Positions 33,936-44,775 of a DNA stretch of 64,000 nucleotides are shown here, one piece after another. This DNA is from Hydnum rufescens UP504 (lineage: Eukaryota; Basidiomycota; Agaricomycetes; Cantharellales; Hydnaceae). Each line of letters opens with the position of its first letter. The stretch's first letter is position 1. Location: assembly GCA_014904985.1 (NCBI GenBank), contig MU128997.1, positions 62,001-126,000 of the forward strand, given 5' to 3'. A program made the translations under genes and the position numbers. The notes under the pieces were generated by a model. The model was not told where the DNA came from, did no database searches, and was given only the letters and a program-made list of their open reading frames with translations.

Positions 33936-35903
33936 AGCCAAAACCGCCAGAAATTTCATGCATTATATATATTCAAAGTATAATCTGCACATATCTTAGT
34001 TTAGGACCTTCTACCATAACAGTAATCGCACCCAAACCCCAAAATACATCCATCTGGCCTCCAGAACGGCATTTCAGGGTTCAGTCCAGCCCTAACCCCT
34101 AATGAAGCCTGTCGCCGCCAGGAAGGTTGTCAGTGCTGTCCGATCAGTAAAATCAGAAGGTCCGCTTACGAGGCCAATAAACCAAATACATCGGGCTGGT
34201 ATGGCCAGTATTATTCCCAAATTCCTGGGATGTTATTGCTATTTACGTTCACCACCGTTAAACTTTTCTTGGCGATAGGGGAAAGAAGAAACAAGGTTGC
34301 ATCCGGTCCGACGCCTTCCTTGCCTTTCCGTGTTCTCTCTTGGAATCCACCCTCGTTCTTGTACATGACCAGGAAAGAAAACACACAAGGAAACTCCGAA
34401 TGGGCGGTTTGTTTGAAATTGTTTCATCGCCGTGTGTCGTGACGACCTGTCTTTTGGGAAAGTAATTCCTGTTGTCAGACTTGCAATCTGTGACACAAGC
34501 ACATCAAGGATGTAGTCATAGTCCCGTGAGGACGGATCGAACTTTCTAGCCAACAACGCAACGTAATGTCATCAATTATACTTGGACAAATAGCATGGTC
34601 ATGACGAATACCGGAAGCCGATCCGATTAAGATCTAATAACTCAGCCTCATTCTTCGCCGGCGGCGGAGAAAGCAGTTACACGATTTTCAGTTACATTAG
34701 GGTCGCACCGTAGCGAAAATCCTACCAAAAGTAATCGCAAAAACAAATTCAGTTTCATTTCAGCGCTATCATAAAACCCCCTTATTACTGTAATATTATA
34801 ATATTACAGACCGTGCATAGCCGCCTCGATGGGTGTGCGAACCCGCGAGGGTGACTACTCAATGACACACCCCCCCACCACAATATTGACAATCCAAAAC
34901 GCCACAACACAATGTAACCAGGAATTTAGTTACGATCACGGGCAGAAGCGTGAAGGGTCCTAGGCGCACAGAGGCGCAGAAGCAAGGACAATGCGGGCGC
35001 CGGACACCCCTGGAATAGCCATCATGTCCCATTTGTCGGGATCCCCCCCCCAATAGACGATGCAAAAAATCGACCAAGGCAGCCTCTTCAAGTAAGTTTT
35101 CGTGCTCATTAGATGGTTACTATGCTTGACTCAGTCTCGTTGTGTGTGGCGTTTTCGATTGTCGAGCCTCGTGTATGAAGTTTCCACTCCAATACATCTT
35201 CAAACGACCGGTGAGAACACGGTGATTATCTGAATAAAATAATCACCATCACCAGGGACCGAGTGTCATAAGTATGACATTCTCGAACCATAGTAGCTTT
35301 ACAACTCCATACCGTAATCGCCTCCTCACCCTGGGCCGATGGATTGTTGGACCAGCCTCCAAACCCCTATTAAGCCCTCTAATTTTGGGGTGGGTCAGAA
35401 TCTTCGGGCTCGGATTCTTCTTCCAATACCATGCCACCCCAAGCGAGCATTTCAGGGACAGTACGATCGCAGCCTTTTCAACGAGCTGTTCTCAACTCCG
35501 CCGGTATCGAGCGAATGATATGAATGCTTATCAATCTAAAAACATAAGGTCCAGGTGCATGGCAGTCACGCAATTTTATGTGTGGATGACGGATTTCAGA
35601 GGGAGTGGACGAATCCAGAAAGGTATCCAGTGGTCCTTCGCGCGGGGTGGGCCTGAAAGATCAGGAAGAAGAATGCAGATGAACCAGTGTAAACAATGTT
35701 TATTGCATCGGGGCGTGAAGTGCGTGGATTTTACATGGCATCATCCTTGCTGATGATAGAAAGGGCAGTCCAAAGACAAGGGAAAACGCTCTCCGGAGGG
35801 CAGTGTGAGGTATTCTAGCCCTGATCATTAACGGAATAGTATCGCCTCCTGCCAGACGGAGCGGGCCTGGGATGTGTTGTCGGTTGCTGTAAAGACGATA
35901 CGG
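33936..35903. other. Intergenic, no supported gene
   Basis: About 2 kb between convergent gene ends. The ORFs at 34239-34556 (minus) and 35274-35753 (plus) have no domain or splice support. AT-rich repeats such as GTAATATTATAATATTAC at about 34790 and GATTATCTGAATAAAATAATC at about 35222 are small inverted repeats. Confidence 0.3.
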
Positions 35904-38900
35904 CTATTGTTTTGTGGCCCTGTCCATTCGCCTTACCGAGCCGCTCTTTCGAGTTCCTCCAGATTCGACCTTTGCCGTCACCTGCAGGATATCGTCTTCG
36001 GTGAGAACCGACCCTTTTGCCCCTCCAAGATTCCTGATATGGGAATAATTTCAGTTCACTTCTGTACCACATTTCGGCGGAGACAAGGATAACCGACCGC
36101 TTCTTCTTTTTTATGGTGGCAGGTTCCCCAACGTCCGGAACATACTTGCCTCCTTCCCCAATATTGTTCTCAGCCTGTTTCTGGGCCTTGCGATTAGGCA
36201 CAATTGCAGGCTCATCAACCGACTCATTGGGATCGAGAGCAGTCAGCACGTTTAACGCGCTGATCCCTCTAGCTTCCGTCTCGGTGGATCGCCTCATCCC
36301 CCCTTCTTCTGCAGACGCCGAATCTGGAGCTCGTGCTGAAGAGGTGAAGTAGAAGGTTTGGAACTGGAATTGGTGGCAAGCGCCTGGACAACACGTCCTT
36401 TTCCGAGATTACCGTGGTCGTGTTCTTGTTCAATATCTTGTGAAATCCGTGAAGTTGGAAGCCATTCTTCATCGCTTGCTTCGTCGTCGTCATCGTCGTC
36501 ATCCTCCGAGTCCCCCGATCCCTCCGATTCCGAGTCCTCCGGTTCTTCTGCAGCGAGGGCCGGAAGGTCAGATATACTGGGGATGGCGACTCCAAGACTT
36601 CGTCCCGAGGCAGGTGGGGCCACTGAGCCTACACTGGGCTTGCTTTGCGCGGAAGGTCCAGTCCTATGTAGGTCGACCAGAAAACCATCCTTCAAGGCAG
36701 GCGTAGGGCTCGCCGTCGGATCTCGGTCATCATCTAAAAGCTACTCAAAGCATATATGCCACATTAGGGCATGTATGCACAACATCAATAATACCCATGA
36801 CGGACCAAACTCGCCTCTACATCATCCATCTCTGATTGTTCCTCGTCGGTCTCCTCCTGATCGTCGTCTCTGTCGAATGCCCCTGTTCTGGATAACATTT
36901 CGATCTTGCGATCCATCTTGAGCTCATTTTCCTCGACCTATGCGGGCCATGGATACAGATCGAAGTTAACCATTGCCACTACGATGTTAAGCGCAAGAAC
37001 AAGAACAAACCTCCCTGCGCAAGCGCTGGGTATGCATGCGCTCCATTAGCCTCATTCGCTCCTCCATCTCTTGCATAACCGACTCTCGCGTTTCGGCCTC
37101 AATTAATGCACAACGTATTTCGGCATCGTACCACTGGGGATTGACAAATCCACGAGAATCAGTACTGCAAATGCAATGTCCAGGGGGGACCGGCGCATAC
37201 CCTTGCCCGCATGGTCTCTAGTTCTTCAAACAGTCTCGCCACGAGGGTATCTTCTTCTTCATCGTCACTTGGATCAGCGTCTTCCCCATGCTCTTCCGCC
37301 TCTGATATTTCTCACATGTCAGGGCCACATTCAAGAAAACAAAATAGCAAAGAGTTTTCACCTTCGATAATTTCGAAAACCCTCTCTACAGGCACCGTGC
37401 CCTGCATTCCAGCCAAAGACACCCGGACCTGTCGTACGGTGGGTGCCTTTCTGGTATCCTGGTCCGCTGTCATCGTGGTGTCCCCAGGACCGGCGTTCTT
37501 TGCCGTGGTGACACGTGGCGGAGGGACGGGCTTAGTTGTAACAGTGGACACCTCACTCGCGAGGGCTGCAAACTCCATCACTGCCGAATTCTCGTGATAA
37601 CCAGTATCGAAAGGGTTCACGTTTACAATCATAACCTATTCGATGATTTGTGAGTAACAAAGATGCCGCGACGAAAGTTCAGAAGGAACAGAACTCACAG
37701 CCCGACCATGACCCTCGAAAAACTCCTGGAACATTTCGGTAAGCCTGGACAGCCTATAAGGTGGTATCTCCGTTCGAATAGCTCGATCACCCCGAGTCGT
37801 CTTGGATAGTTTCTTCTGGTTCGAGCGTAGGATGCGCATGCATTGCCCGAGCACCATGAGAGATGAATTGATCTTATTAGCTTCACCCATTCTCTCACCT
37901 GTCAAAACATACACCAGTCTCAAAAACTGTTATGGGCGGAATGGGAAAGGCAATATGGATTGACGTACCAGTAGCCTGAGTGTTTTTATTGCGTTCGGAC
38001 CCGGCAAGGTCAACAACGGAGAGCTTGGCACTTTCTACTACGGTCGGATCCTAACAAACCAAAGGATAACAGTCGGTATCAGACCCTCGAAATCCTTTTG
38101 TGAAGGATTTGCTGGCGTAAGGTGGTCCACCACAACACTCACATCTATTCTTGTCCTCTCAACCCTAACCTCCAGTACCGCATGACTTCTACTACTCTCC
38201 TTATTCGCGAGGGTGCCAAACACCCTCCTGTTGACTTGCCCCACACGCACGATAGCCTTGGCGTCTGCTGCAGATCTGACTCGCAATGATGTTTGAGCAT
38301 GTATATACTTTTGACCAGTGGCTGGATTCGTTCGGAGTGGGAGCGCGCGACGAATCAAGGTCGTAGTGAGGCCAGGATTCGCATTCGCACCGGTGGTTGA
38401 GGGTGCGTGAGGATTCAGGTTGGACGTGGATTGGGAGGGTGTGAGGCCCGGTCGAGTGGTGGAAGAGGACCCGGGTCGCGTGGAGGCGCTGCTGTTCCCG
38501 ATCCATGATAAGATATTCAATGAAGACAATGAGGAAGGGAGAAACGATCCTCGGGCGGCACTAGTACTAGAGGGAATATGTTGGGACGACTGGGAGGGCA
38601 TAAGTCCAGCATTCACGTTGGAGGCGGGGTCAGAGGAACCGAGAAGGTCGAAGATCTGATTGTTGTATATTTCAACGTAAGATATGAATATCTTATAGTT
38701 ATACTCGCGATCGATGGGGACAACTAGGGAGACAATACAATCAATTTCCATGTTTCCGAGAACCAGATAGAAGTACCTGTTTCATCGCGATCGAGCCACT
38801 CGCCCTGTTCCGAATCAGGTAGAATACTTCGGAGAAATTGGTCTTCAACCTCAACAGTGGGTGTCGGGCCCGAGCCGGACCCGTCCTGGACTGTAGGGTC

Positions 38901-39775
38901 GTCTGATGTGTCCTATATTTCCAAACCTTTCGAAATGGTATGGCAGAAAGAAAATATTAGAAAGAATAGTACCTGAAGATCTTGTATGCTGTTGAACACA
39001 ACATCCAGCGCGCGTGGCAGTATTCCCGCCTCCTCAGGATTATTCTTTCCCTGAATCGTGTACGTCTTTCCAGAGTTGGTGACACCATACGCAAATATCA
39101 GTCCACTCTCGCCGTTAAGTAAATCTTTAATAAGCGGCAAGGTAGTATTGGTGAAAAATGTGGATTGAGAGGTCTCAGGTGCAAAAACCTGAGTGAACGA
39201 GAATGTTTGTCGACGGGCAGCTAGAGTCGAAATCCGGGAATTTGTCATTCCTGGGGCCAGTGTTGTGGGAGGGGCCATTTGGGCCTCGCTTGGTGAGATT
39301 AGAGAAAGATAAGGCAGGCTTGATGATCCCTCATTGGATAGGTCAGGCCGGACACGCAGGTACGCCTAGTCCAATCCAATCAATCTCCCCACCGAGGCAA
39401 AGGATCGAATCACAAACCTTTATTGGCTCTCTATCCTCTTGTTTCCTTGTTGTGACAGGCCTAAGCGCCTTCTTTGTAGCAGCCAACATATCCACCGGAT
39501 TCTTGTCTATAGGTTTTGCGGGTTTGGCAGCAGCAGTTCCGTTGCGATCCGCGAGAGGTCTCAGCCTTTTAGCAGTAATTTCAGATGCAGTTGCCACAGC
39601 ACGTGTCCTAGAGGAAGTCTGAGGGGCCGTGATCGATGCCGCACCTGCAGTTGTTGACGCGCCTTTCGCGGTGCGAGTTGCACGACGGGGCCAGGAGCGC
39701 TCTGATCTTGTGATGACTTTACGCGCGACGACGACCGGGTCGCGGGGGCCATATAGGGCAGTTTTAGGTGGCATT
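35904..39775 (-). CDS. Kinesin-6 family motor protein
   Basis: Microtubule motor of the kinesin-6 (MKLP/KIF20/Klp9) type, acting on the anaphase spindle. It starts MPPKTALYGPRDPVVVARKV at 39775 with a basic N-terminus. The motor has AYLRVRPDLSNEG, TFSFTQVFAPETSQSTFF and a P-loop LIFAYGVTNSGKTYTIQG. AGILPRALDVVFNSIQDLQ is a kinesin-6 hallmark. VEIYNNQIFDLLG comes next, then a Ser/Pro-rich insert of about 90 residues (typical of this class). NKESSRSHAVLEVRV is switch I, and KLSVVDLAGSERNKNTQATG then ERMGEANKINSSLMVLGQCM is switch II and beyond. After VNVNPFDTGYHENSAVMEFA come acidic and coiled-coil stretches (RESVMQEMEERMRLMERMHT), an Asp/Glu run near 36490, and the end ...RRMDRATKQ at 35904-35906. 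About a dozen introns; no frame break seen. Confidence 0.92.
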
Positions 39776-39935
39776 GTGGTCCCAAACACAGTGTTCAAGT
39801 GATGTGAATGGTCGCGTCCTCGGCTGTTACCGAAGGTGACCTCAGAGGCTCAACTCTCAAAAAATTCCTTATTGGACTCGCGACTCCACACACTCTCTTC
39901 TCGTTCCCAAAAAGGATTTAGACATTAGAAGAATT
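39776..39935. promoter_or_regulatory. Compact divergent promoter between kinesin-6 and Mpv17-like genes
   Basis: Only 160 bp separate the two start codons, so both core promoters must overlap here. The sequence is mixed, with TTGGACTCGCGACTCC near 39871. I see no clear TATA box. Confidence 0.5.
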
Positions 39936-40823
39936 ATGGCTGCCGTCCTTAGACTATACCAGGCCCATTTTGATGCATATCCACTGGTCACTCTCGCGGC
40001 AACCAACAGTAGTCTCACGGCACTGGGGGATATCGTTGCACAGACTGCACAGATGATCGTAAGCAATATTAATTTCCTGGTATTGCCTATACCTACATGA
40101 TTCCCAGTGGACAGCACCGTCTTCACGCGTCCCCAACCGACCACGGTGGCATGGTCTAGATCTGGAGAGGACCGTGCGCTTTGCTGCTTTTGGGGCACTC
40201 ATGGGACCTTTGATCGGTAGATGGAACATTTTTCTTGAGAGACACTTTCCTCTGCGCAGTTTAAGAGAGCCAGCATCAGGCCCAATTAGCTGGAGGGCTC
40301 TGGGAAAACGAGTTCTCGCGGACCAGACTGCCATGTATGCATTTCTTTTGGCGCAATTGACATAGTATTTCTGAATAATATTATAGCAGCGCACCAACTG
40401 GGGTGTGTAATGCTGTCTATCACGTTACATTCACACTCCTCACGAAATCCACTCCTACAGCTCGCAATATTCATAGGAACTATGGGCGTGATGGAAGGGC
40501 GCCAGATCTCTGGCATCCAAAAAAAATATGGTCCGTATTGTCTCCAAATGTGTCACCTTATGTGCCAACCGTTCGTTGCTTCGTCAGCCGATATGTATCG
40601 ACCAGCACTTATCGCGAATTGGGAAGTGTGGCCAGCAGTGCAGGTTCGAAAGACATTAGTTGTTCTTTTCCAACATTCATATAATCAATTTTCCTCATTC
40701 TAGCTTATTAATTTTCGTTTTATGCCACTTGCATATCGCGTTCCTTTCCAAGCTACAGCAGGGGTGTTCTGGACACTTTATCTGTCCCTTCTGAATGCAA
40801 GGTCCGCCCTTTTCATGGATTGA
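39936..40823 (+). CDS. Mpv17/PMP22 family membrane protein
   Basis: Four-helix membrane protein family of peroxisomes and mitochondrial inner membrane (Sym1/Mpv17/PXMP2). Exon 1 reads MAAVLRLYQAHFDAYPLVTL, AATNSSLTALGDIVAQTAQM. The next exon is WTAPSSRVPNRPRWHGLDLE continuing TVRFAAFGALMGPLIGRWNI. Then LGKRVLADQTAI, a 16-nt exon (40387-40402) giving SAPTG, LAIFIGTMGVMEGRQISGIQ, YRPALIANWEVWPAVQ and LINFRFMPLAYRVPFQATAG. The WxxWPxxQxxNFxxxPxxxR pattern is the family signature. The stop TGA is at 40821-40823, after WTLYLSLLNARSALFMD. Phases agree at each junction. Organelle cannot be decided from sequence. Confidence 0.9.
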
Positions 40824-41369
40824 CCCGTGTTCTCGTCGAAGCTGATCACCAACTTTCAATTCATCATTTTGCTCGTTCTCAATCAGAGAGGAAGCTCAGG
40901 ACCGCCCAAAATAGGGGCCCAAACCTGCATAGAGTGGCCGTTCCCCTGTGATGTTCCGCGCGAGATTAGCTCGTGCTCACCTTGTTGTCTCCCTTCCAAA
41001 TCCGCGTTCGCACTCCACACTAACCAGCATTATCTGTTTGCCCTAGATTTTTATTCGACCTTTTCATACGCACAACCCAGAAGGGGCCACGTGGAATGAG
41101 ATCATATTCCCGTGTGGTTTCGTTTGCCACCTCCCCATTCAAATATTTCATCAGAACCATAGTAACTGGCGAATACTACGCCCTTTCTTTGTAAAGCCTG
41201 TAGCGAATAGTCCTTTTGTTAGCTTACAACAACGATCTTCTGCACGTCTCTCAAATATGTTACCGATCGGCAGACGGGCCAATGATGGCGTCAAATTAGC
41301 TCATACTCTGTGTGATAAGCTTTGTTTCTATTTAAACCCGCATCTCCCACTGGTCACCCCACGGGAAAC
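40824..41369. other. Intergenic, no supported gene
   Basis: 3' flank of the Mpv17-like gene and 5' flank of the reductase gene. The ORF at 40827-41099 has no domain. Confidence 0.35.
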
Positions 41370-42776
41370 ATGCCATTCCCTTCTATCTTCCTAAATGATG
41401 GGAACCAGGTGTGTGCTCTTTGGCTCTACGCAACCAATTTAGCGCCGCTCACTCGCTTGTTGTCGCAGATACCCCAGTTAGCATTTGGTGAGAGGGGCAG
41501 CACAGTGCCCACAACGAGATGATTTGACACCGCGCAGGTACTGGTTCGGTCAACAAGGGGATAGATATGCACACCGTCGTAGAACACGCAATTGAACATG
41601 GGATACATCATATCGATACCGCACAGGTGTGTTTAATCTGTTCCAACCTATTTCAACCTATCAGGGTGACTCTAACAGATTATCCCATTCTCAACGCAAC
41701 CTGCGATGCACATAAGGCATACGAAAACGAGGAGTCTGTAGGCCGTGCAATACGCGAAAGTGGTCTCGCTCGGTCTGAGTTCTACGTCACTACCAAACTT
41801 AACACCTGGAGGTGGCCAAAGCATGGCAAACCTTCCGCACTTGAAGAACTCAGAGTCTCCCTGAAAAAGGTCTGGAAAACACTAGTTCCGTATTGGCGAA
41901 ATTCTGACGTCTCATCTTAGCTCGGCCTTACTTATGTCGACCTGTATCTCATCCACTCGCCGACCCCGGGCGAGGATATTCCCGCAATTTGGAGAGACTT
42001 CGAGGAGGCCAAGAGGCTGGGTCTTACAAAAAGCATAGGTGTCTCCAACTTCACAGTACAAGAACTGGAAATCTTCAACAATCCCGAGGTCGCCAAGATC
42101 AAACCCGCCCTCAATCAGGTCTGTTCTCTCTATGCCATTTACTCGCATTTTTCCCCCTACCACAGCGCCTGTTCTGACGAGAATGCTTCGCTTCTCAAGA
42201 TTCGACTCCATCCGTACAATATCGCAGAGAACGAGAGCCTGCTTGCGTTCGCAAAACAACATGGCCTCACTATCGCATCGTACAGCACCCTGACACCCAT
42301 CACTCAGCTTCCAGGCGGCCCTGTAGATAGTGTTATTGCAAGGATTGCGGAGCGCCTCGGCGCGACACCAGCACAAGTTATATTCCTCTGGGTCAAAGCG
42401 AAAGGCTCTGTTATTGTGACGTAAGACCTGCCAACATAGACAGTGGCTCTCATTAGAGATCGTCTAATGTACCTCCTATGCAGGACTACGAGCAGAAGCG
42501 AGCGAATGGACGAATACGTCGCTGCTGGGGATTTGCGTCAGTTGACTTCCATCCCTCACCTTGACTCTTTGCTCCTTGGCTGATGGGCGATTCTTCATTC
42601 TCTTCCGCTCTGATATAGCGGATCTCACTGAACAAGATGTTGAGGCCATTGATAAAGCGGGGGCACCGAAATGGAGAAAATGGTCTGCAACAGCTCCTCG
42701 CTTTCTCCGACGTGAAGGCCCCATTTTTATTACTGCTGCTTTGCTATTCTACTGCGGGCGTTGGCTTCTTACATGA
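41370..42776 (+). CDS. Aldo/keto reductase with a C-terminal hydrophobic tail
   Basis: NAD(P)H-dependent carbonyl reductase fold. It starts MPFPSIFLNDGNQ, then VPQLAFGTGSVNKG-like sequence. Catalytic tetrad residues are visible: Asp in HHIDTAQ, Tyr in AYENEESVGRA, Lys in YVTTKLNTW, His in YVDLYLIHSPTPGED. Then FEEAKRLGLTKSIGVSNFTV, IKPALNQ, IRLHPYNIAENESLLAFAKQ, GLTIASYSTLTPITQLPGG, RIAERLGATPAQVIFLWVKA and a cofactor-binding TTRSSERMDEYV. A last intron (about 42527-42616) joins AAGDL to PDLTEQDVEAIDKAGAPKWR. The protein then ends RREGPIFITAALLFYCGRWL-LT. This final run of about 18 hydrophobic residues is unusual for a soluble TIM-barrel enzyme and resembles a tail anchor. TAG/TGA-free frames and consistent splice phases make it a likely functional gene. 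Confidence 0.9.
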
Positions 42777-43472
42777 TAGAAATGTATATGTGTGAAGGCG
42801 TCGGATAAAATGGCCTCAAATGATCATCCGTGGCGACTCATGAACGGGCGCGAAAGGACCCGGACCATAATGAGTGATTTGACGAGATGAAATACGCGCG
42901 GCAGATTTTGGATTGACTTGAGTGCAGGACGCCTTTGGTAGGCCTAAGCTCCGAACGACTGTGGAGCTATTAAGTACCCTCAAGCGGTTCACCCAACGAT
43001 GTGGGTATGGCTTATTGGCATAGAGTAACAAGAAGTGAAAGCTCAGGGTATGTCTTAGAAGAAAAATTAGATTGTCTTCCTGGGGAAGAGGTATGGAGAC
43101 CACTGCAAGACGAACGCATGAAGCAGGTGATGCACAACGACAAGCATTAACCAGAGATCTTCAGAAAAAATGGCGACAGCCGTTTGTGCGATGCCGCGCG
43201 TCTCATAGCAGTGGTCAGAGCGGTGGGCGTGGAAAGGATTTCCTCGCCCCAAATAAGGGGGAACGGAGATTGCCGAAAACTGTGCCGACTGCTAAACGCC
43301 ACACCTGTGCATGGATCCTCAATCCCTTGCTCTGCTCTACATCGTAACTCGTTAGTTCGGGACTCATTGGGTGGGCCAATATACTCACGAACGTCTATTC
43401 GGTTAGGAGCCCGAGATCACGTATCATCTTCAGTCATCTCAATTCATCTACGACTACGCGCACCCGCTGGAG
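42777..43472. other. Intergenic, no supported gene
   Basis: ORFs on both strands here (42816-43103 minus, 43072-43347 plus) are short and without domains. The last 100 bp precede the next start and are CT/CGA-mixed. Confidence 0.35.
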
Positions 43473-44775
43473 ATGTCGAATAACCCGTTTGGTCCAGCAA
43501 ACTCCAGTTTCAACACCACGAACAATCCGTTCGTGCTGGCATCAGATCCTAATGATCCATCGAATCGATTCCCCAAGATAGACGCAGACGGTGGCATCCA
43601 GGCGAACCCGCTGTCGTCCCAATCTTTTCAAGGTCAACAAGCATACCCAGCCCAGTCCTTCAACGGGAACTATTCTCAGCAGCAGCAACTCCCCTTTACC
43701 CAGCAACAGCAGAATCCATACATCTCTGCCCAACCTACTGGGGGTGCATTCCGGGCCTCCAGCTCGTTTGGACAGCAACTCGAAGCGCATTATGGTCCTG
43801 GTCCACTGCAGGCCACTAACACAGGGATAGGGGCCCGTGCTCAGACGTCGACCCCTCTTTATCAGAATGTCGCTGATCTCGATCCATATGCGTCCCTGGC
43901 CCAACTGCCTTGGGCTCAGCCAACCCCACAAGCACATCAACAACAGACTCCCGCCTCCCCCACCTCATCGAGTTTTGGTGGCGCACCTTCCTTCCATGAG
44001 GACCATCCTCGTTCCTTTGTACGCGCACACAAGCAGGAGCTGGAGAAGTGGGACGCACAGATTTGGAAGCAATTCCTGAATTCGGTCACGAAACTTAAAG
44101 ACGCCTGGACTTTGAGACAGAGTGTTGTAATAAAGGCCACGGAGCTGTATAATAAGCAATGGACGCCCGAAGATGCAAATCGTTGTCAGACGGTACGTCA
44201 CATATGCGCTCTGTAGTGTGTCCCCCGTTGGATGTTAACGTACTGCATAGTTGCTGCAAGAAGCCGATTCGAATATAGATACCATCGCTGCATCCGAGTT
44301 CCAGTTGAGCGAGGTCGAATCAGGATACCGACATTCATCCGACGCCGCTAGTAGGAGTCGAGTAAGGGAGGCACTGAACGCGGGGCTTCGAGCGCTTCCG
44401 GAGTGGCCGGAGGAGCTGCAGACAAGTGCTGGAGTCACCGTTGCCTATGCCAACCCTGGACAGTATGGATATCAACAGCAGCAGCCACAGCCCCAGCAAT
44501 ACCAGCCGCGCAGCCACAGCCCAGCAATACCAGCCGGCGCAGCAGCAGTTCCAACAACAACAGCAACTCTTTCAATTAGCATCGCAGCCGACTGGATATA
44601 CCCCCCAGCAAATGTATCCCCAGTACACAGGATGGCAGCAGCCACAACAATTCGCGGGGTGCGTTTATTTTACACGACTTCTTGCACAGCATTCTAAAGT
44701 TCGCTCCAGATTTCGATAGTATCTCAGAGTTTGTATTAGGAAATTATATCGCATAGGTATACTGCTGTATCGTGA
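43473..44775 (+). CDS. NPF-motif, Gln-rich hypothetical protein
   Basis: Starts MSNNPFGPANSSFNTTNNPF, giving two NPF tripeptides, the ligand of EH domains in endocytic adaptors. A low-complexity Gln/Pro/Ser segment follows (QQQLPFTQQQQNPYISAQPT). A conserved-looking helical part follows (FVRAHKQELEKWDAQIWKQF, NSVTKLKDAWTLRQSVVIKA, YNKQWTPEDANRCQT). After an intron, LLQEADSNIDTIAASEFQLS continues to LNAGLRALPEWPEELQ, then a Tyr/Gln/Pro-rich tail. An intron at about 44657-44756 joins QQFAG to YTAVS and TGA at 44773-44775. The tail frame is broken near 44505-44521: two single bases appear to be missing inside a repeated CAGCCCCAGCAATACCAGCC unit. No family recognised; a trafficking role is an inference from NPF motifs only. 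Confidence 0.65.

Noticed and set aside
36358..36921. 187-aa plus ORF with a Ser run
   Set aside because: Antisense shadow of the Asp/Glu-rich kinesin tail.
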